From Haemonchus contortus (Eukaryota; Nematoda; Chromadorea; Rhabditida; Trichostrongylidae): a DNA stretch of 64,000 nucleotides. Position numbers and translations under genes: made by a program. The notes under the pieces are model-generated. The model saw only the letters and a program-made list of their open reading frames with translations. It did not search any database and had not been told where the DNA came from. Of the stretch, positions 1-12,157 are shown piece after piece; position 1 is the stretch's first letter; each line of letters opens with the position of its first letter. The DNA lies in NCBI GenBank assembly GCA_000469685.2, contig LS997567.1:24929655-24993654 (forward strand), given 5' to 3'.

Positions 1-949
1 GTCGAGGGGGTGTAACTGGAGTTGAAGAGACAAAGTAGAGAACGAATGTAAAAAGACGACTCAGCACTGGGGGTCGACCGTACGTCCCGCTCGATCGAGA
101 CCTTCCCGCGTGAAAAGTGATTTTCCAGCAAGTCGATGCTGTACAGTATGACCTGCCGTCCTGCTATGATCTCACAAGTGTCCAATCACCTGAAGGCTTT
201 TCACGTTGGTGAAGCCCAAGCTTTGAAGACTAGCCTCATTCACCGCAACAACTCTACAATTTTCGCTCTTCGCTACGCTTCGCTACAATCTTTACCGCTT
301 CCGTTCACCTCAAGAGACTGACTGTATTTATTAGGAAAGCTTTCTCGTGCCACAATATTGTTATCCTTGGTTCCAAAATCGCATAACATTGATGTCGGAA
401 GATCACGTGCCCACCCTTTATTTCAGTTACCTGCTATTTTTTTTTAGAAATCGGTTTTCACCATTTTTTTTCTGCATAGTTCAGTACATTCATAGAGTGA
501 AAGAGTCCCACGTGAATTCCGTGTTGTTTCGTGGAACTCCACTGACCTCACTCTAAATCCGCTGCCTTTCAGAATGATTGTGGCTCTCCATATTTCGAAG
601 AGTGCCATGACTCGAGAAAAGGATCACGCGCAAATCCCTTCATTTTAAGCAGCTCAGCAATCCTGATGGAATTGCAGTTTAGGATTTCAGTACTGCACTA
701 CACTATAACATGGTAGTTTTACCTCAGGAAAGGGGTTATACCAGTGTAGTACTGAAATCAGGTGCAAACCCCACATAATATGTATTATTCAATTACCTTT
801 CTCTGAAAACCATTGTTCGATTGTTTTATATATTACTACTTGAAATTGTCATAATAATCAGTCCTCGTGTAGCAGCCCCGTTCGCTTTTATGAACTGCCC
901 CCACCCATTGGTGAACAGGGCACGGCCATACTTTTTCCACATGGTCTGC
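1..949. other. No gene recognised
   Basis: No protein family, RNA gene or transposon end was recognised here. Short open frames exist but carry no motif. The only structure seen is an imperfect inverted repeat at about 683-759, where GATTTCAGTAC is answered by GTACTGAAATC with a five-base interruption in one arm. Confidence 0.5.
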
Positions 950-2400
950 GTCTGCCATAGTTCTGGAGATCGAGAACCACCTACAAACCCCTTTCACAGC
1001 GAGCAACTATGCTTTACTCGTCAACCGTCTCGTCACTGCCCACCTCTTTCCATCTACAGCTTCGGCATCTTCTACCAATACCTTAGCTTCGGCGAGGTCC
1101 TTCCTGATCACTTCCACCACCTCTTCTTTGGGTCTTCTTGTGGTCGGTTACTCTGAGCCTCGAACTCCATAACCTCCCTTATAGGATAATTCGTGGTCTT
1201 TTCTGTACATTCCCGAGCCATCATAGACGCTGCTCTCGCGTCTTCAGCTGGGCTGGCTGTTTGTATAGCCACCCTGACGTCTTTGCTTGTATTCCGGGCC
1301 AGTTGGTCAGTGCGTCCAACTACATTCCCATCCGAACATCCTAACTTCAGTAAAGTGAAGCTGTTTTCATGGTTCATACTGGCGGGCCAGCACTCGCTGC
1401 TGTAGATCACCGTGGGCCTCGCCATTGTTTTGTACGCCTTCCTTCGTCCTGGAGCACCGTCGATCGCAGAGGATACCAGCGGGCTCCCTCCACTGATCTG
1501 TCCATGTCGCGGGTTTATTGGTGGATTCTACGGCCTGGTCAACGCTACTATGAGCGGCTAGGCCACTACTCAGGTATCGGAAGACGGTCTGGTTAGGTAG
1601 CGGGCTCTACGCCTTTCTCGATACTTCTCCATCACTTGTCTAGTTATGAAGATTGCATCCATTGTGGACTTCTCTGGCACGAAGCCGAATTTCCCTACGC
1701 ACCCTACCCTCTATGCAGAGTGCGATGAGACCAAACGTCGCCTCTATTTTAGAGCTGTTCACATGGTGTAATTCATCGTCAAGGAGTCTGTCGAAGTATT
1801 CTCTCCATCTACGCCTAACCTCTACAGGCTTCCTCAAGATCGCACCCTCGTTATTGATGGACTTCACTACCCCGACGGCCTGAGTAGCCTGGTGCCGCGC
1901 TTTAGTCAAGTCAGCCAGAAGGCAGACTTCTTTTCTCTCTGCGAGTTTCTCGCACAAGGCATCCATTTCCGTATTCTTTGCTTTCGCTACGGCAGCCTTG
2001 AAGTTCTGTAGGCAGCTAGGTCTTCTGGAGCTTACTTATTCTGCCGACGCTTGGTGACCCCTTCCTTAAGGATCCAGAACCACACCCCATTGTCTCCTCG
2101 AACTGCACCTTCATCTCCCCCAGTGTTTATCTTGCACACTGTAGAGTGCCATTCATAATATTGCTCTAGGTCTTTAGACCGGTCTTTTGGAATCGGGGAG
2201 ACCACTTTCCAGTATTTTCTGTTTGTGGTATTCTTTTTGGGCTCGGTGTAGCTTCCACAGGATCTCCGTTTTGTCTTTCCCTTAATTTCATGGTAAGATC
2301 GATGGCTATGCCTGCTAGAAGATGCTTATTCTGTGGAATCAGACCTTCGCCAGGCAGCACTTTTGTTTCCTTTATGATTTCGAGGGGATGGCTCTTCACG
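950..2400 (-). pseudogene. RTE-type LINE remnant, linker and C-terminus (family 1)
   Basis: Minus-strand reading gives, in order: a linker region (about 2399-1640) with a VEVRRRWREYFDRLL motif, typical of the stretch between endonuclease and reverse transcriptase in RTE elements; a short start of the RT domain (DAIFITRQVMEKYRERRR, about 1660-1607); then, with most of the RT palm missing, the C-terminal region (about 1425-950) with VIYSSECWPAS and RPQEDPKKRWWK, matching the usual YGSECWP and RPRGAPKKRW blocks. Frames shift several times and stops are present, so it is dead. The catalytic FADD/YADD region is absent, which points to an internal deletion. Family knowledge: RTE elements encode one protein with an AP-type endonuclease and an RT. 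The precise ends are not visible. Confidence 0.72.
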
Positions 2401-3169
2401 AGTCCATGATCTAATTCACTTTCTTTCCCTTGACTGCTGTGGGATATCTTCTGAATTTTCTTTTCGCGAGAATATGCTGCGGGCTGCCAGACTGCTATGC
2501 CAAGAACTGTTTCTCCTTATTCGATTCTGACTCCAACTGCTCTACTACCGCGAACCATTTCGAGGCTTCTTCCTTAGCCCTCGTTCACTGTCCACGCAAT
2601 GGCTGCAAGGCATGAGTTGTCTCAGCAATGATCGAACGCGCGTTATCACAATCATCAAATGTTCATGTTAATTCATTAAATTTTCAAAATTCACTGAATC
2701 ACTGCGATCAGCTTACATTTTCCTAATTGTGGCCAACAGGATGGGCCCTTGTTTCGCAGAATAAGTTCAATATCATTCGGGCAGTCAGGAGATACATAAC
2801 GGGGATACAGGCAGTCAGGGGATACATAACGAAGGACTCGTGATAAGGTAAAGATGCTACTCCTTGCAAGCGACTGCTCTTGCCAGCGCGTGCTCCGCAA
2901 CAGTTACATTTCTCCTCAGTTTGTATACATGTAAGGGCAATGACAAAACCTCCGCCTCCTGTGATACGTAGTGAGTAGTTTGGCTAACCAAGTTTTTGTG
3001 GTTTACAGCTCATCCCCCTTTGACCTTCACTTTCCTTAACAGTTCAAGACATTAAAGGTTTGAAGACACATCGACGATGCATTTGTGATAACCCTTACAG
3101 ATTTTTGGCTCATAGGGCGCTTCCTGTCTTACAAACACCTGCGTTTCTCTGGTAACCAAATAGCCACGG
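2401..3169. other. No gene recognised; short tandem duplication
   Basis: Nothing coding was recognised. A roughly 30-bp unit containing GCAGTCAGG and GATACATAACG occurs twice in tandem at about 2781-2831. The rest is unremarkable. Confidence 0.5.
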
Positions 3170-3710
3170 ATCAAAGGCACAACTCCCAAGAATTTTGGAT
3201 AATCCAGTTAATGACGAAAAATGGAAGATAAAATGAAAAATAGTGCGATGAAGGCGAAGAATCTTCCTGGGTTTCCAAAGTGAAAAAAGGTTTCGAAAAA
3301 TCTAAAAAAGGGGGCTGGACGAAAATGAGACCAGAAAAATGAAGAAGAATGGGGCGTGTGATCGTTAAAGCTATACAATGTGTGTCATTGCATACGCGTG
3401 GATCCTGGTGCGAACAGCTGTCTACGGTGAGCAGAAATTCATTCACTCATAAGCATGAGTTCACAAAAAACCCTGGTAATAGAAAAAATAGCCCACTCTT
3501 TTCAGCCTCTCGCGGTAAAAAATCAGAATAAGGACTGCAGAAGCAAAAGAATAACAGAGAACAAAAGAATGCCAGGAAAACATTGCCTCATCACTCGGCG
3601 ATCAGCTGATTGTGTGTAGGTCCTAGGACGAATATTGCAATCTGTATCGCCTAGACACTCGTCTGACCTGACATCGACCGAGGGCCGGGAAGTCCGAGCG
3701 ATCCGGTAAG
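3170..3710 (+). repeat. Dispersed repeat R1, copy 1
   Basis: This stretch is similar to 31570-31870 (inverted) and to 50463-50801. Shared blocks include GACGAAAAATGGAAGATAA, TTCATTCACTCATAAGCATG and CATCACTCGGCGATCAGCTG. The 50.5-kb copy has recognisable inverted ends, which suggests that the family is a non-autonomous DNA element. This copy begins with AAAGGCACAACTCCCAAGAA, a diverged version of that end. No clear right terminus is seen. Confidence 0.6.
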
Positions 3711-4809
3711 GGGGCTTCCACTATGCCTAAGCTGTTGGATTTTGGAACTCGACAACGTCGTTTCTGTTACCCTTAGGGGCCACTGGGTATTTCTAGGGGG
3801 GGGGGAGGGGGGACTCAGAAACCATTTTTACCGTGAATAATTCCTTCAACCCCCAAGGTGAACATTGTAGAACTTCTCTTCTGTTCGGAGAAAAAGCAGT
3901 ACTTCTTGACGAGCTTAATTGACCTGGACAAGCTCGCAATATAACCAAATCGATCACTAGCAGAGGAACACAAGTTTCGCGTTCAATGCCAGGTTTGTAA
4001 GACATCTTAACATAACGAAACTGTAGTAAATTATTTACACTACGAGGAGCCTATCGAAACCCTTCAAAAACATACACAGACGCAACGCAGCCAAGGTTGG
4101 AAAACACTCCACTTCAAGAACAGGGGAAACGTAAGCAAAATTTCACCTTTCTAACAGTGGAGCAAGGAGTTCAAATCGTGATCAGGGCATGCAAAGCTAA
4201 AGTGTAAGAAATTCCCTGTTTCGGAGTTGAGTTTTCGGAGTTGAATTCCCGAACTACTTCCAGCCGATAACAGTACCCATAGCAGTAGTAGAAAAGGACG
4301 ACTATGGCTAACCAGGAATTTGGTAATCGGCAAAGCGGCTAAATACGTTTTGCAAGATCCGGATTTCAACAGAGTGTGTTGTACTCCACTAAAATCGTGA
4401 AGAGGGATGAAGGAAAAAAAACCTTTCTCAGTTAGACGGTGAAGATGGCCCATTGGAGAATTTGTGTGGAGCACACCACTAATAGTCGGCCGAAGGACAC
4501 AGAATGAATCGGAGAATATCCTCTATCTGAAACATACAATACGTGAAAGGTCACTCAATGCACCGAAGAAACTTGTTCATACTGCATTCGATTACGCCAG
4601 GTTTAAGTTGACTTTTTGCTGAAGATATTCGAAACCAAAGGTGGTAACATATACCCGGACAGCCGGATACCCTGTAAAGGTCAGCACTCAAAAAAACATG
4701 AGAGCGAAGAGTAGGCAAGAATCTTGAGGAAATGGGCGATCTCGAGTTGCTGCTTGTAGAAGGGTGAAACGAAGAGCTGTAACCAGAGTAAATACTAGAA
4801 AGGTGATTG
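3711..4809. other. No gene recognised
   Basis: No protein motif, terminal repeat or RNA feature was recognised. There is a short poly-G run near 3797-3812. Confidence 0.45.
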
Positions 4810-5530
4810 GGGACTCTTTAATTTGGACAGAGGCCTTCCAATTAGTAATCTCGAAGGCTGTACGGTAGAAGATGTGGAGTACTCAGAATTTTAAGTGAAA
4901 TGAGAGGAATGAATGTTGTAACTGACGTATAAGGTAGAATTACAACATTTATACTATCTCAGACGTCAGAATGTTGCACTGAGAGTCCGTTTCACGGAAG
5001 CGTTTTGAATACGCATTTGAAGACTTGTACGGTTTAAGATGTGGAGATTTTGATATACTGAATTGAAAAAGGATGGATTTTGAAACAGGGATATAAAGTG
5101 GGTATGGGTACATTCACCCAGAACTGGATGAACGCGGCAAATCGCGCGGCGGAAATCGCGGCGATTCAACCGATTTTAGTGCCTATGACTGGGGCCTAAA
5201 TTTCAAGTAGAGTCGATTAGTACGATCATCTGACCATACTAATGTACTCTACTTCACGTTTGCCCCCCAATGATAGGTGCAAAAATCGTCCTAAACGCCG
5301 CACCATTTGCCGCGTACATCCAGTTATGGGTGAATGTTCCGTCCCCCGTATAAAGTACCAATAAAAAGTCATTCTTTTTTCTTACGGAGACGATTGGTTC
5401 GTAGACTCTTCTATTTCGTATTATTTAGGAATTTCGGAGATTTGTACGGTCGAAGATGTGGAGTACTCGCATTTTGCGTGAATGAAAAGATTGAATTTCG
5501 AAATTGAGGTGTAAGGAAGCATTAACAAAT
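4810..5530. repeat. Diverged edge of the 169-bp satellite
   Basis: Three or four strongly diverged copies of the satellite at 6800-10300. The recurring signature is a GAAGATGTGGAGTACTC-like block, then a TGAATTTTGAAA-like block, then an AGAATGTTG-like block, for example at about 4870-4990, 5030-5100 and 5450-5520. Higher divergence at the edge than in the core is the usual pattern for satellite arrays. A transposon at 5533-6795 cuts the array here. Confidence 0.65.
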
Positions 5531-5532
5531 TA

Positions 5533-6795
5533 CAGGGTGGGCCAAAATTATGATTACAGCGCGCGCTGACGTTCATAGCAAATTTTTTCTGAGTTCATAA
5601 CAATTCATTGAACCTCTTCCATTCCACAAGGTAGCTTACATTGTTACCTTTCTAATGATACTAAACTTTTGGTAGATTTTGAAAATAATGTAAGCGTAAT
5701 TACCCCGTGAATAAATCGTCCCTTTGCATTTACAAGCACTTTTGGCACGGTGCATCTACAGACGACTCAGCGTTACAAGGCAGGGGGTACATTCAACCAT
5801 AAGACGCTTTCGGGAGTTGGGAACAATTGCAGATAGGAATGGTAATCCTAAGAGGTCTGCGATTATATTTAGTGGGAGTTTCAATGAAGCAGGGCGAAGG
5901 TCTGCGTAGCAGCGAAATTCATTCTGAGCCCAAAATGACTAAATGATTGGATATTACATGAAGTTTTCTGCGCGAAATCGTGAAGCATCATCTGCACGAC
6001 AAGGCCTTTATACGATCAGAAAGTGATTTTCCCAGTGAGCAGACAAAAAAGAAGAGAAATGTTGGCTCACCAAAGCTGCCCCGCCGCATACAAAAAATTG
6101 TCGTACGGGATTCCTGTTCACCGGCGGAAATATATGTGCAGTGAAAAAGGTGCCCAATAAGCAGGGCTACAAATATGTATAAAGCTGAAAAAAATGGAAA
6201 AGATGCAGCGCTAGGCCTGCTCACTTTCTGCGATATCCTTTGCGAGCGTCACAGCCGAGGCAAAAGCACCGATTATTTTTGTTAATTAGGGAGTAAAAGT
6301 TGATTTGGAGACCTGTTCGATCTCTTCGTGCGCAGTAGGAGACTTTGGCGATTCAAACCGGACATATTGTCGAGATGATGCTCCTGACTGCAGATCAGAA
6401 ATTGTCTAGAAATTTCGTAAAAGGGGTTCCCTGACTTCATACCCTTCGATCAGTGACCACTCTGGAGCCCTGACCTAAATCCCGTGGATGTCTCAGTGTG
6501 AACAGCCTTTGAGATGAGAGCATCCATTAGCCCAAACATGGAATGAAATAATCCCGAAAATACCTTGCAAAAAGCTGGGATCAGCTCGATGACCTTAGCT
6601 GCGTGCCACCGCTAATGTTATCCATCATCGTCTCTGGGGTTGGGTGAAAGCAGGAAGCAACAGATCACAGTCTCAATGTACTATTTTGATAAGAGATCAG
6701 TGAAAGACACTTCAATGAAATTGGTTTGCTTTTTTAGCTTTCTGTTCGTTTTCGGGGATGCGATGTCTGTGTAATCATAATTTTGGCCCACCCTG
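5533..6795 (+). mobile_element. maT-like Tc1/mariner transposon, decayed
   Basis: A 1,263-bp element with terminal inverted repeats: CAGGGTGGGCCAAAATTATG at the left and its reverse complement at the right (perfect over about 25 bp), flanked on both sides by TA (5531-5532 and 6796-6797), the standard target duplication. Plus-strand remnants of transposase include a helix-turn-helix-like segment near 5760-5870 (LSVTRQGVHSTIRRFRELG) and the third catalytic block SPDLNPVD at 6466-6489. Many stops and frameshifts intervene, so it is inactive. The helix-turn-helix closely resembles that of the element at 32298-33592. The terminal repeats resemble those at 57062-58327. It sits inside the satellite array. 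Confidence 0.88.
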
Positions 6796-6799
6796 TATA

Positions 6800-9700
6800 C
6801 TTCCAAAACGTCAGAATGTTGAATAGGAGAGTCTTCGATTCTACAGAAGACTTGTAGGATAGAAGAAGTAACGTACTCGCAATTCTGAGTGAAAGAAAGG
6901 AACGAATTTTGAAATAGGAGTAGGAAGTAAGATCAGCACGTTGTCCTTTCTATGACGCCCGAATGTTGAGTTGGAGAGTCTTCGATATTGCAGAAGTGCC
7001 TAAGTTAGAAATTTTGTAGACTGGCACCGTCGAAGAAGTGGAGTACTCGCAGTTCTGACTGAACGTAAGGAATGAATTTGGAAATAGGGGTGTAATGTAT
7101 CACTAAATAGTAAGACTTCCAATACGCGAGAATGTTGAATGGGAGAGTCTTCGATGTCACGATGTCACAGAAGTGCTTTAGTTAGAAAGTGCACGGGCTT
7201 GAACGGTCGAAGAAGTGGAGTTTTCGCAATTCTGAGTGAAAGTAAGGAATGGATTCGGAAATAGGGTTGTAATGTATCACTAAATAGTTAAACTTCCAAT
7301 ACGTGAGAATGTTGAATGGGGGAGTCTTCGATCTCACAGAAGTGGTTTAGTTAGAAATTTCCTAGGATTGCGCGTCGAAGAAGTGGAGTACTCGCAGTTC
7401 TGACTGAACGTAAGGAATGGAATTTGGAAATAGGGGTGTAATGTATCACTAAATAGTAAGACTTCCAATACGCGAGAATGTTGAATGGGAGAGTCTTCGA
7501 TGTCACGATGTCACAGAAGTGCTTTAGTTAGAAAGTGCACGGGCTTGAACGGTCGAAGAAGTGGAGTTTTCGCAATTCTGAGTGAAAGTAAGGAATGGAT
7601 TCGGAAATAGGGTTGTAATGTATCACTAAATAGTTAAACTTCCAATACGTGAGAATGTTGAATGGGGGAGTCTTCGATGTTACAGAAGTGCTTTAGTAAG
7701 GAATTTTGTGTAGACTGGCACCGTCGAAGAAGTGGAGTACTCTCAATTCTGAGTGAACGTAAGGAACGAATTTGGAAATAGGGGTGTAATGTAGCACCAA
7801 ATAGTTAAACTTCCAATACGTGAGAATGTTGAATGGGGGAGTCTTCGATGTTACAGAAGTGCTTTAGTTAGAAAATTTTGTGGACTGGCACCGTCGAAGA
7901 AGTGGGGTACTCGCAGTTCTGAGTGAGCGAAAGGAATGAATTTGGAAATAGGGGTGTAATGTAGCACTAAATAGTTATATTTCCATTACGTGAGAATGTT
8001 GAATGGGAGTCTTCGATGTTACAGAAGTGCTTTAGTTAGAAATTTTGTGGACTGGCACCGTCGAAGAAGTGGGGTACTCGCAGTTCTGAGTGAACGAAAG
8101 GAATGAATTTGGAAATAGGGGTGTAATGTAGCACTAAATAGTTATATTTCCATTACGTGAGAATGTTGAATGGGAGAGTCTTCGATGTTACAGAAGTGCT
8201 TTAGTTAGAAATTTTGTGGACTGGCACCGTCGAAGAAGTGGGGTACTCGCAGTTCTGAAAGAACGTAAGAAATGAATTTGTAAATAGTGGTGTAATGTAG
8301 CACTAAATAGTTATATTTCCATTACGTGAGAATGTTGAATGGGAGAGTCTTCGATATCGCAGAAGTTCTTAAGTTAGAAATTTTGTGGACTGGCACCGTC
8401 GAAGAAGTGGAGTACTCGCAATTCTGAATGAACGCAAGGAATGAATTTGGAAATAGGGGTGTAATGTAGCACTAAATAGTTTTACTTCCAATACGTGAGA
8501 ATGTTGAATTATAGAGTCTTCGATATCGCAGAAGTGCTTTAGTTAGAAATTTTGTGGACTGGTACCGTCGAAAAAGTGGAGTACTCGCAATTCTGAGTGA
8601 ACGTAAGGAACGAATTTGGAAATAGGGGTGTAATGTAGAACTAAATAGTAAGACTTCCAATACGTGAGAATGTTGAATGGGAGAGTCTTCGATGTCACAG
8701 AAGTGCTTTAGTTAGAAATTTTGTGGACTGGCACCGTCGAAGAAGTGGAGTACTCGCAATTCTGAGTGAACGTAAGGAATGAATTTGGAAATAGGGGTGT
8801 AATGTAGCACTAAATAGTTTTATTTCCAATACGTGAGAATGTTGAATTATAGGAGTCTTCGATATCGCAGAAGTGCTTTAGTTAGAAATTTTGTGGACTG
8901 GCACCGTCGAAGAAGTGGAGTACTCGCAATTCTGAATGAACGAAGGAATGAATTTGGAAATAGGGGTGTAATGTAGCACTAAATAGTTATATTTCCATTA
9001 CGTGAGAATGTTGAATGGGAGAGTCTTCGATGTCACAGAAGTGCTTTAGTTAGAAATTTTGTGGACTGGCACCGTCGAAGAAGTGGAGTACTCGCAATTC
9101 TGAGTGAACGTAAGGAATGAATTTGGAAATAGGGGTGTAATGTAGCACTAAATAGTTATATTTCCATTACGTGAGAATGTTGAATGGGAGAGTCTTCGAT
9201 GTTACAGAAGTGCTTTAGTTAGGAATTTTGTAGACTGGCACCGTCGAAGAAGTGGGTTACTCGCAATTCTGAGTGAACGTAAGGAATGAATTTGGAAATA
9301 GGGGTGTAATGTAGCACTAAATAGTCATACTTCCAATACGTGAGAATGTTGAATTATAGAGTCTTCGATATCGCAGAAGTGCTTTAGTTAGAAATTTTGT
9401 GGACTGGCACCGTCGAAGAAGTGGAGTACTCGCAATTCTGACTGAACGTAAGGAATGAATTTGGAAATAGGGGTGTAATGTAGCACTAAATAGTCATACT
9501 TCCAATACGTGAGAATGTTGAATGGGAGAGTCTTCGATGTTACAGAAGTGCTTTAGTTAGAAATTTTGTGGACTGGCACCGTCGAAGAAGTGGGTTACTC
9601 GCAATTCTGACTGAACGAAAGGAATGAATTTGGAAATAGGGGTGTAATGTAGCACTAAATAGTTATATTTCCATTACGTGAGAATGTTGAATGGGAGAGT

Positions 9701-10300
9701 CTTCAATGTTACAGAAGTGCTTTAGTTAGGAATTTTGTAGACTGGCACCGTCGAAGAAGTGGGTTACTCGCAATTCTGACTGAACGTAAGGAATGAATTT
9801 GGAAATAGGGGTGTAATGTAGCACTAAATAGTTATATTTCCATTACGTGAGAATGTCGAATTTTAGAGTCTTCGATATCGCAGAAGTTCTTAAGTTAGAA
9901 ATTTTGTAGAATGGCACCATCGAAGAAGTGGGGCACTCGCAATTCTGAGTGAACGTAAGGAATGAATTTGGAAATAGGGGTGTAATGTAGCACTAAATAG
10001 TCATACTTCCAATACGTGAGAATGTTAAATGGGAGAGTTTCGATGTCACAGAAGTGCTTTATTTAGAAATTTCGCAGGCTTGAACGTTCGAAGAAGTAGA
10101 GTACTCGCAATTCCATGTGAACGAAAGGATTGAATTTTGAAGTAGGGGTACAAAGTAGCACCATCAAATATTACTCTAATACGCCCGAAAGTTGAATTTA
10201 AGGGTCTTCGATTGAGCAGGAATGCTCTAATCAGGAATTTTGAAGACTCGTGCGATTTAAAATGTTGAGTACTCGTAGTCCTGAGTGAATGAAAGCATTG
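6800..10300. repeat. Satellite array, about 169-bp monomer, about 20 copies
   Basis: Head-to-tail array. Recurrent landmarks are GAATGTTGAATGGGAGAGTC, GTCGAAGAAGTGGAGTACTC and AATAGGGGTGTAATGTAGCA. The block GTCGAAGAAGTGG recurs near 7030, 7207, 7376, 7555, 7726, 7893, 8064, 8231, 8400, 8568, 8738, 8908, 9075, 9244, 9413, 9582, 9750, 9919 and 10087, giving a period close to 169 bp. Monomers between about 7.0 and 10.0 kb are very alike; those at both edges are diverged. The array stops abruptly where the palindrome arm begins (about 10302). There are no unique spacers between units, so this is not CRISPR-like. Confidence 0.93.
7087..7778. repeat. Two-monomer higher-order duplication in the satellite
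   Basis: The block with the variants TGTATCACTAAATAG, the doubled GATGTCACGATGTCACAG and GTGCACGGGCTTGAACGG appears twice, shifted by 346 bp (for example TGTATCAC at 7096 and 7442). The 346-bp unit is two monomers long. The copies are nearly identical to each other and differ from other monomers, which indicates a recent dimer-level amplification. Confidence 0.8.
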
Positions 10301-11595
10301 GCATAAGCACGAGCGATTTTGATAGCTCAGAAGCTCCCAGCAATCAAACTGTGAAGGTCCCAGCTATCGCAGGGACATTTCAACACGTGACATCGCAAAC
10401 TACAATACTACAGCTCTACAATACCGACTACGGACTATTTCACTCAAGTACAACGTACCCATCTTACCTCTAGACAAAGATGTTAGTGACTGAATTCCGC
10501 AAACGATTAGGAGATACACGAATCCGACGTCCTCTTGGTGGGTAATTCACGTTGTTAGCGATGGGTCCCACTGTAACAACAGCTATCATTCTTTTGTTCG
10601 TGCATTGCCTCTTAATTAACATATCATTTCCCTACATAGTCTTCGAAAAAACAATCCAAGGTCGTTTCTTGCATAGTCTTCGAAAAAACATTCCAAGGTA
10701 GAAATGGAAGACAGCAGCGGTCAAAATGTTGTTCTTCTGTTGTAGAAGCTCCTATGTCAAGGTCACCACTTTTCTCTGTATCATCAGGTCTAGTCGCATA
10801 CAAAATAGGAGTCATCATGAATGTAATCGTGAACTGCCTTTCAACAACTGCAAAAAGATACCTGTTTCGCGTTCGTTCACGAGAACAGAAAAGATTTTAA
10901 AGTTGCATGAAATCAACAGAGACTTGCATGAGATCAGCGAAGACACAGTCTAATACTTCAAAAGATGTGCGTTCGCTGGGACATGCACTGCATATAAAAG
11001 CAAAATTCTTCATGCTAGTGAGACCGTGAAATCGAACTTAGCATATTCCATGAGTATCCGGGCTTCTCTGATGGCATAAGCGCTTGAGGCGGACTAGTAT
11101 GTGCATGTTTGTAATCAACGCCAGCATGCTCCCCCTAGGGGCTAGGTCATGGTTCAGTATGGAAAGGAATATTCTAGATCATTCAGCGTCTCCGATGGGT
11201 TCCTACCGTCTCGTTCTGTATCGAATAAGTGCTGCTCGGTCGAAAAAAGATGTTCACTGTATTAATGAAACCATACGTCAAGGTAACAGAGGAGGTCAAT
11301 ATCACAACGATATCTCTTCGGAAACCTGCGAATGCAGTTGTAAACAAAATATTCGCAATTTCAAACAAAGTGAGCCTAGCTATGCCGTCTCATTCTCGGG
11401 TACTAGTAGAACGTAGTAGTCAAAAACAAACGGAAAACACTCTTGCAACGTGTTAGTTAGAGTAAGATGCAATTGTGAGCACTCGGCGCAAAATTGTGAT
11501 TGCCTTAAAGTGTCTGTTGGCACCCCACATATTTGCTAACAAAATGCATCTGAAAGCACCTTACGGCGAGATCTATAACATCGGAAACGATTTTA

Positions 11596-12157
11596 TTAAC
11601 CCATTGACGACCGCGTGGCCCGCCGGCGGGCCACTCTATATCCTGCTCCTGTAGTATTTATATTATTTAACAGGTGTTCTTATAATCTTTTCATGCTTTC
11701 GAGTATCAGCTTAGCTCACAATGTTCTAGAATATCTTGGAGCATCGTGGTCCAGGAGTCATTCGCTTCCAACTACTGTTATAAGCGAAGTTAAAAGTTAA
11801 TGTAAGGACAATGTAAAAGGCGCGACCGCCAATTTGTTAATCATCACCACAAATCGTTTCAGGGGATTTTTACGAGCTTCGCATTTGGCCATGCTAACGA
11901 CGAACGTCTTTTCAAAATATCTCATTTTTTGAAGTTGTTCAAAGAACGGAAAACTCACCAAAGTAATGTACTCCTTTGAAAAAAACACCTTTACAATTGC
12001 AAAATCAGAAGATTTCTAGGACCACGCTGTACTTAGTTTCATTTAGGTTTGATGTAATGTTTTGAGAAGAAGAGTTGGAAAAATAGAAATTCAGTCGAAT
12101 AAAACAAAAAATGCAACTGCAGTCCATATGTGGACTGCATGGTCGTCAATGGGTTAA
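11596..12157. mobile_element. piggyBac-like MITE (left arm copy)
   Basis: The ends are TTAACCCATTGACGACC (11596-11612) and the exact reverse complement GGTCGTCAATGGGTTAA (12141-12157). TTAA at each border and CCC at the tip are the hallmarks of piggyBac-superfamily ends. Next to each end is a subterminal hairpin: the perfect 20-bp palindrome GTGGCCCGCCGGCGGGCCAC (11615-11634), and GCAGTCCA/TGGACTGC around TATG (12119-12138). The 554-bp interior shows no transposase, so this is a non-autonomous element. The superfamily call rests on the ends alone. Confidence 0.82.

Noticed and set aside
683..759. Possible microRNA-type hairpin
   Set aside because: The inverted repeat is short, has a five-base asymmetry and a long loop, and there is no other support.
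6800..10300. CRISPR-like array
   Set aside because: The repeats are contiguous 169-bp satellite monomers with no unique spacers, and the sequence context is eukaryotic.
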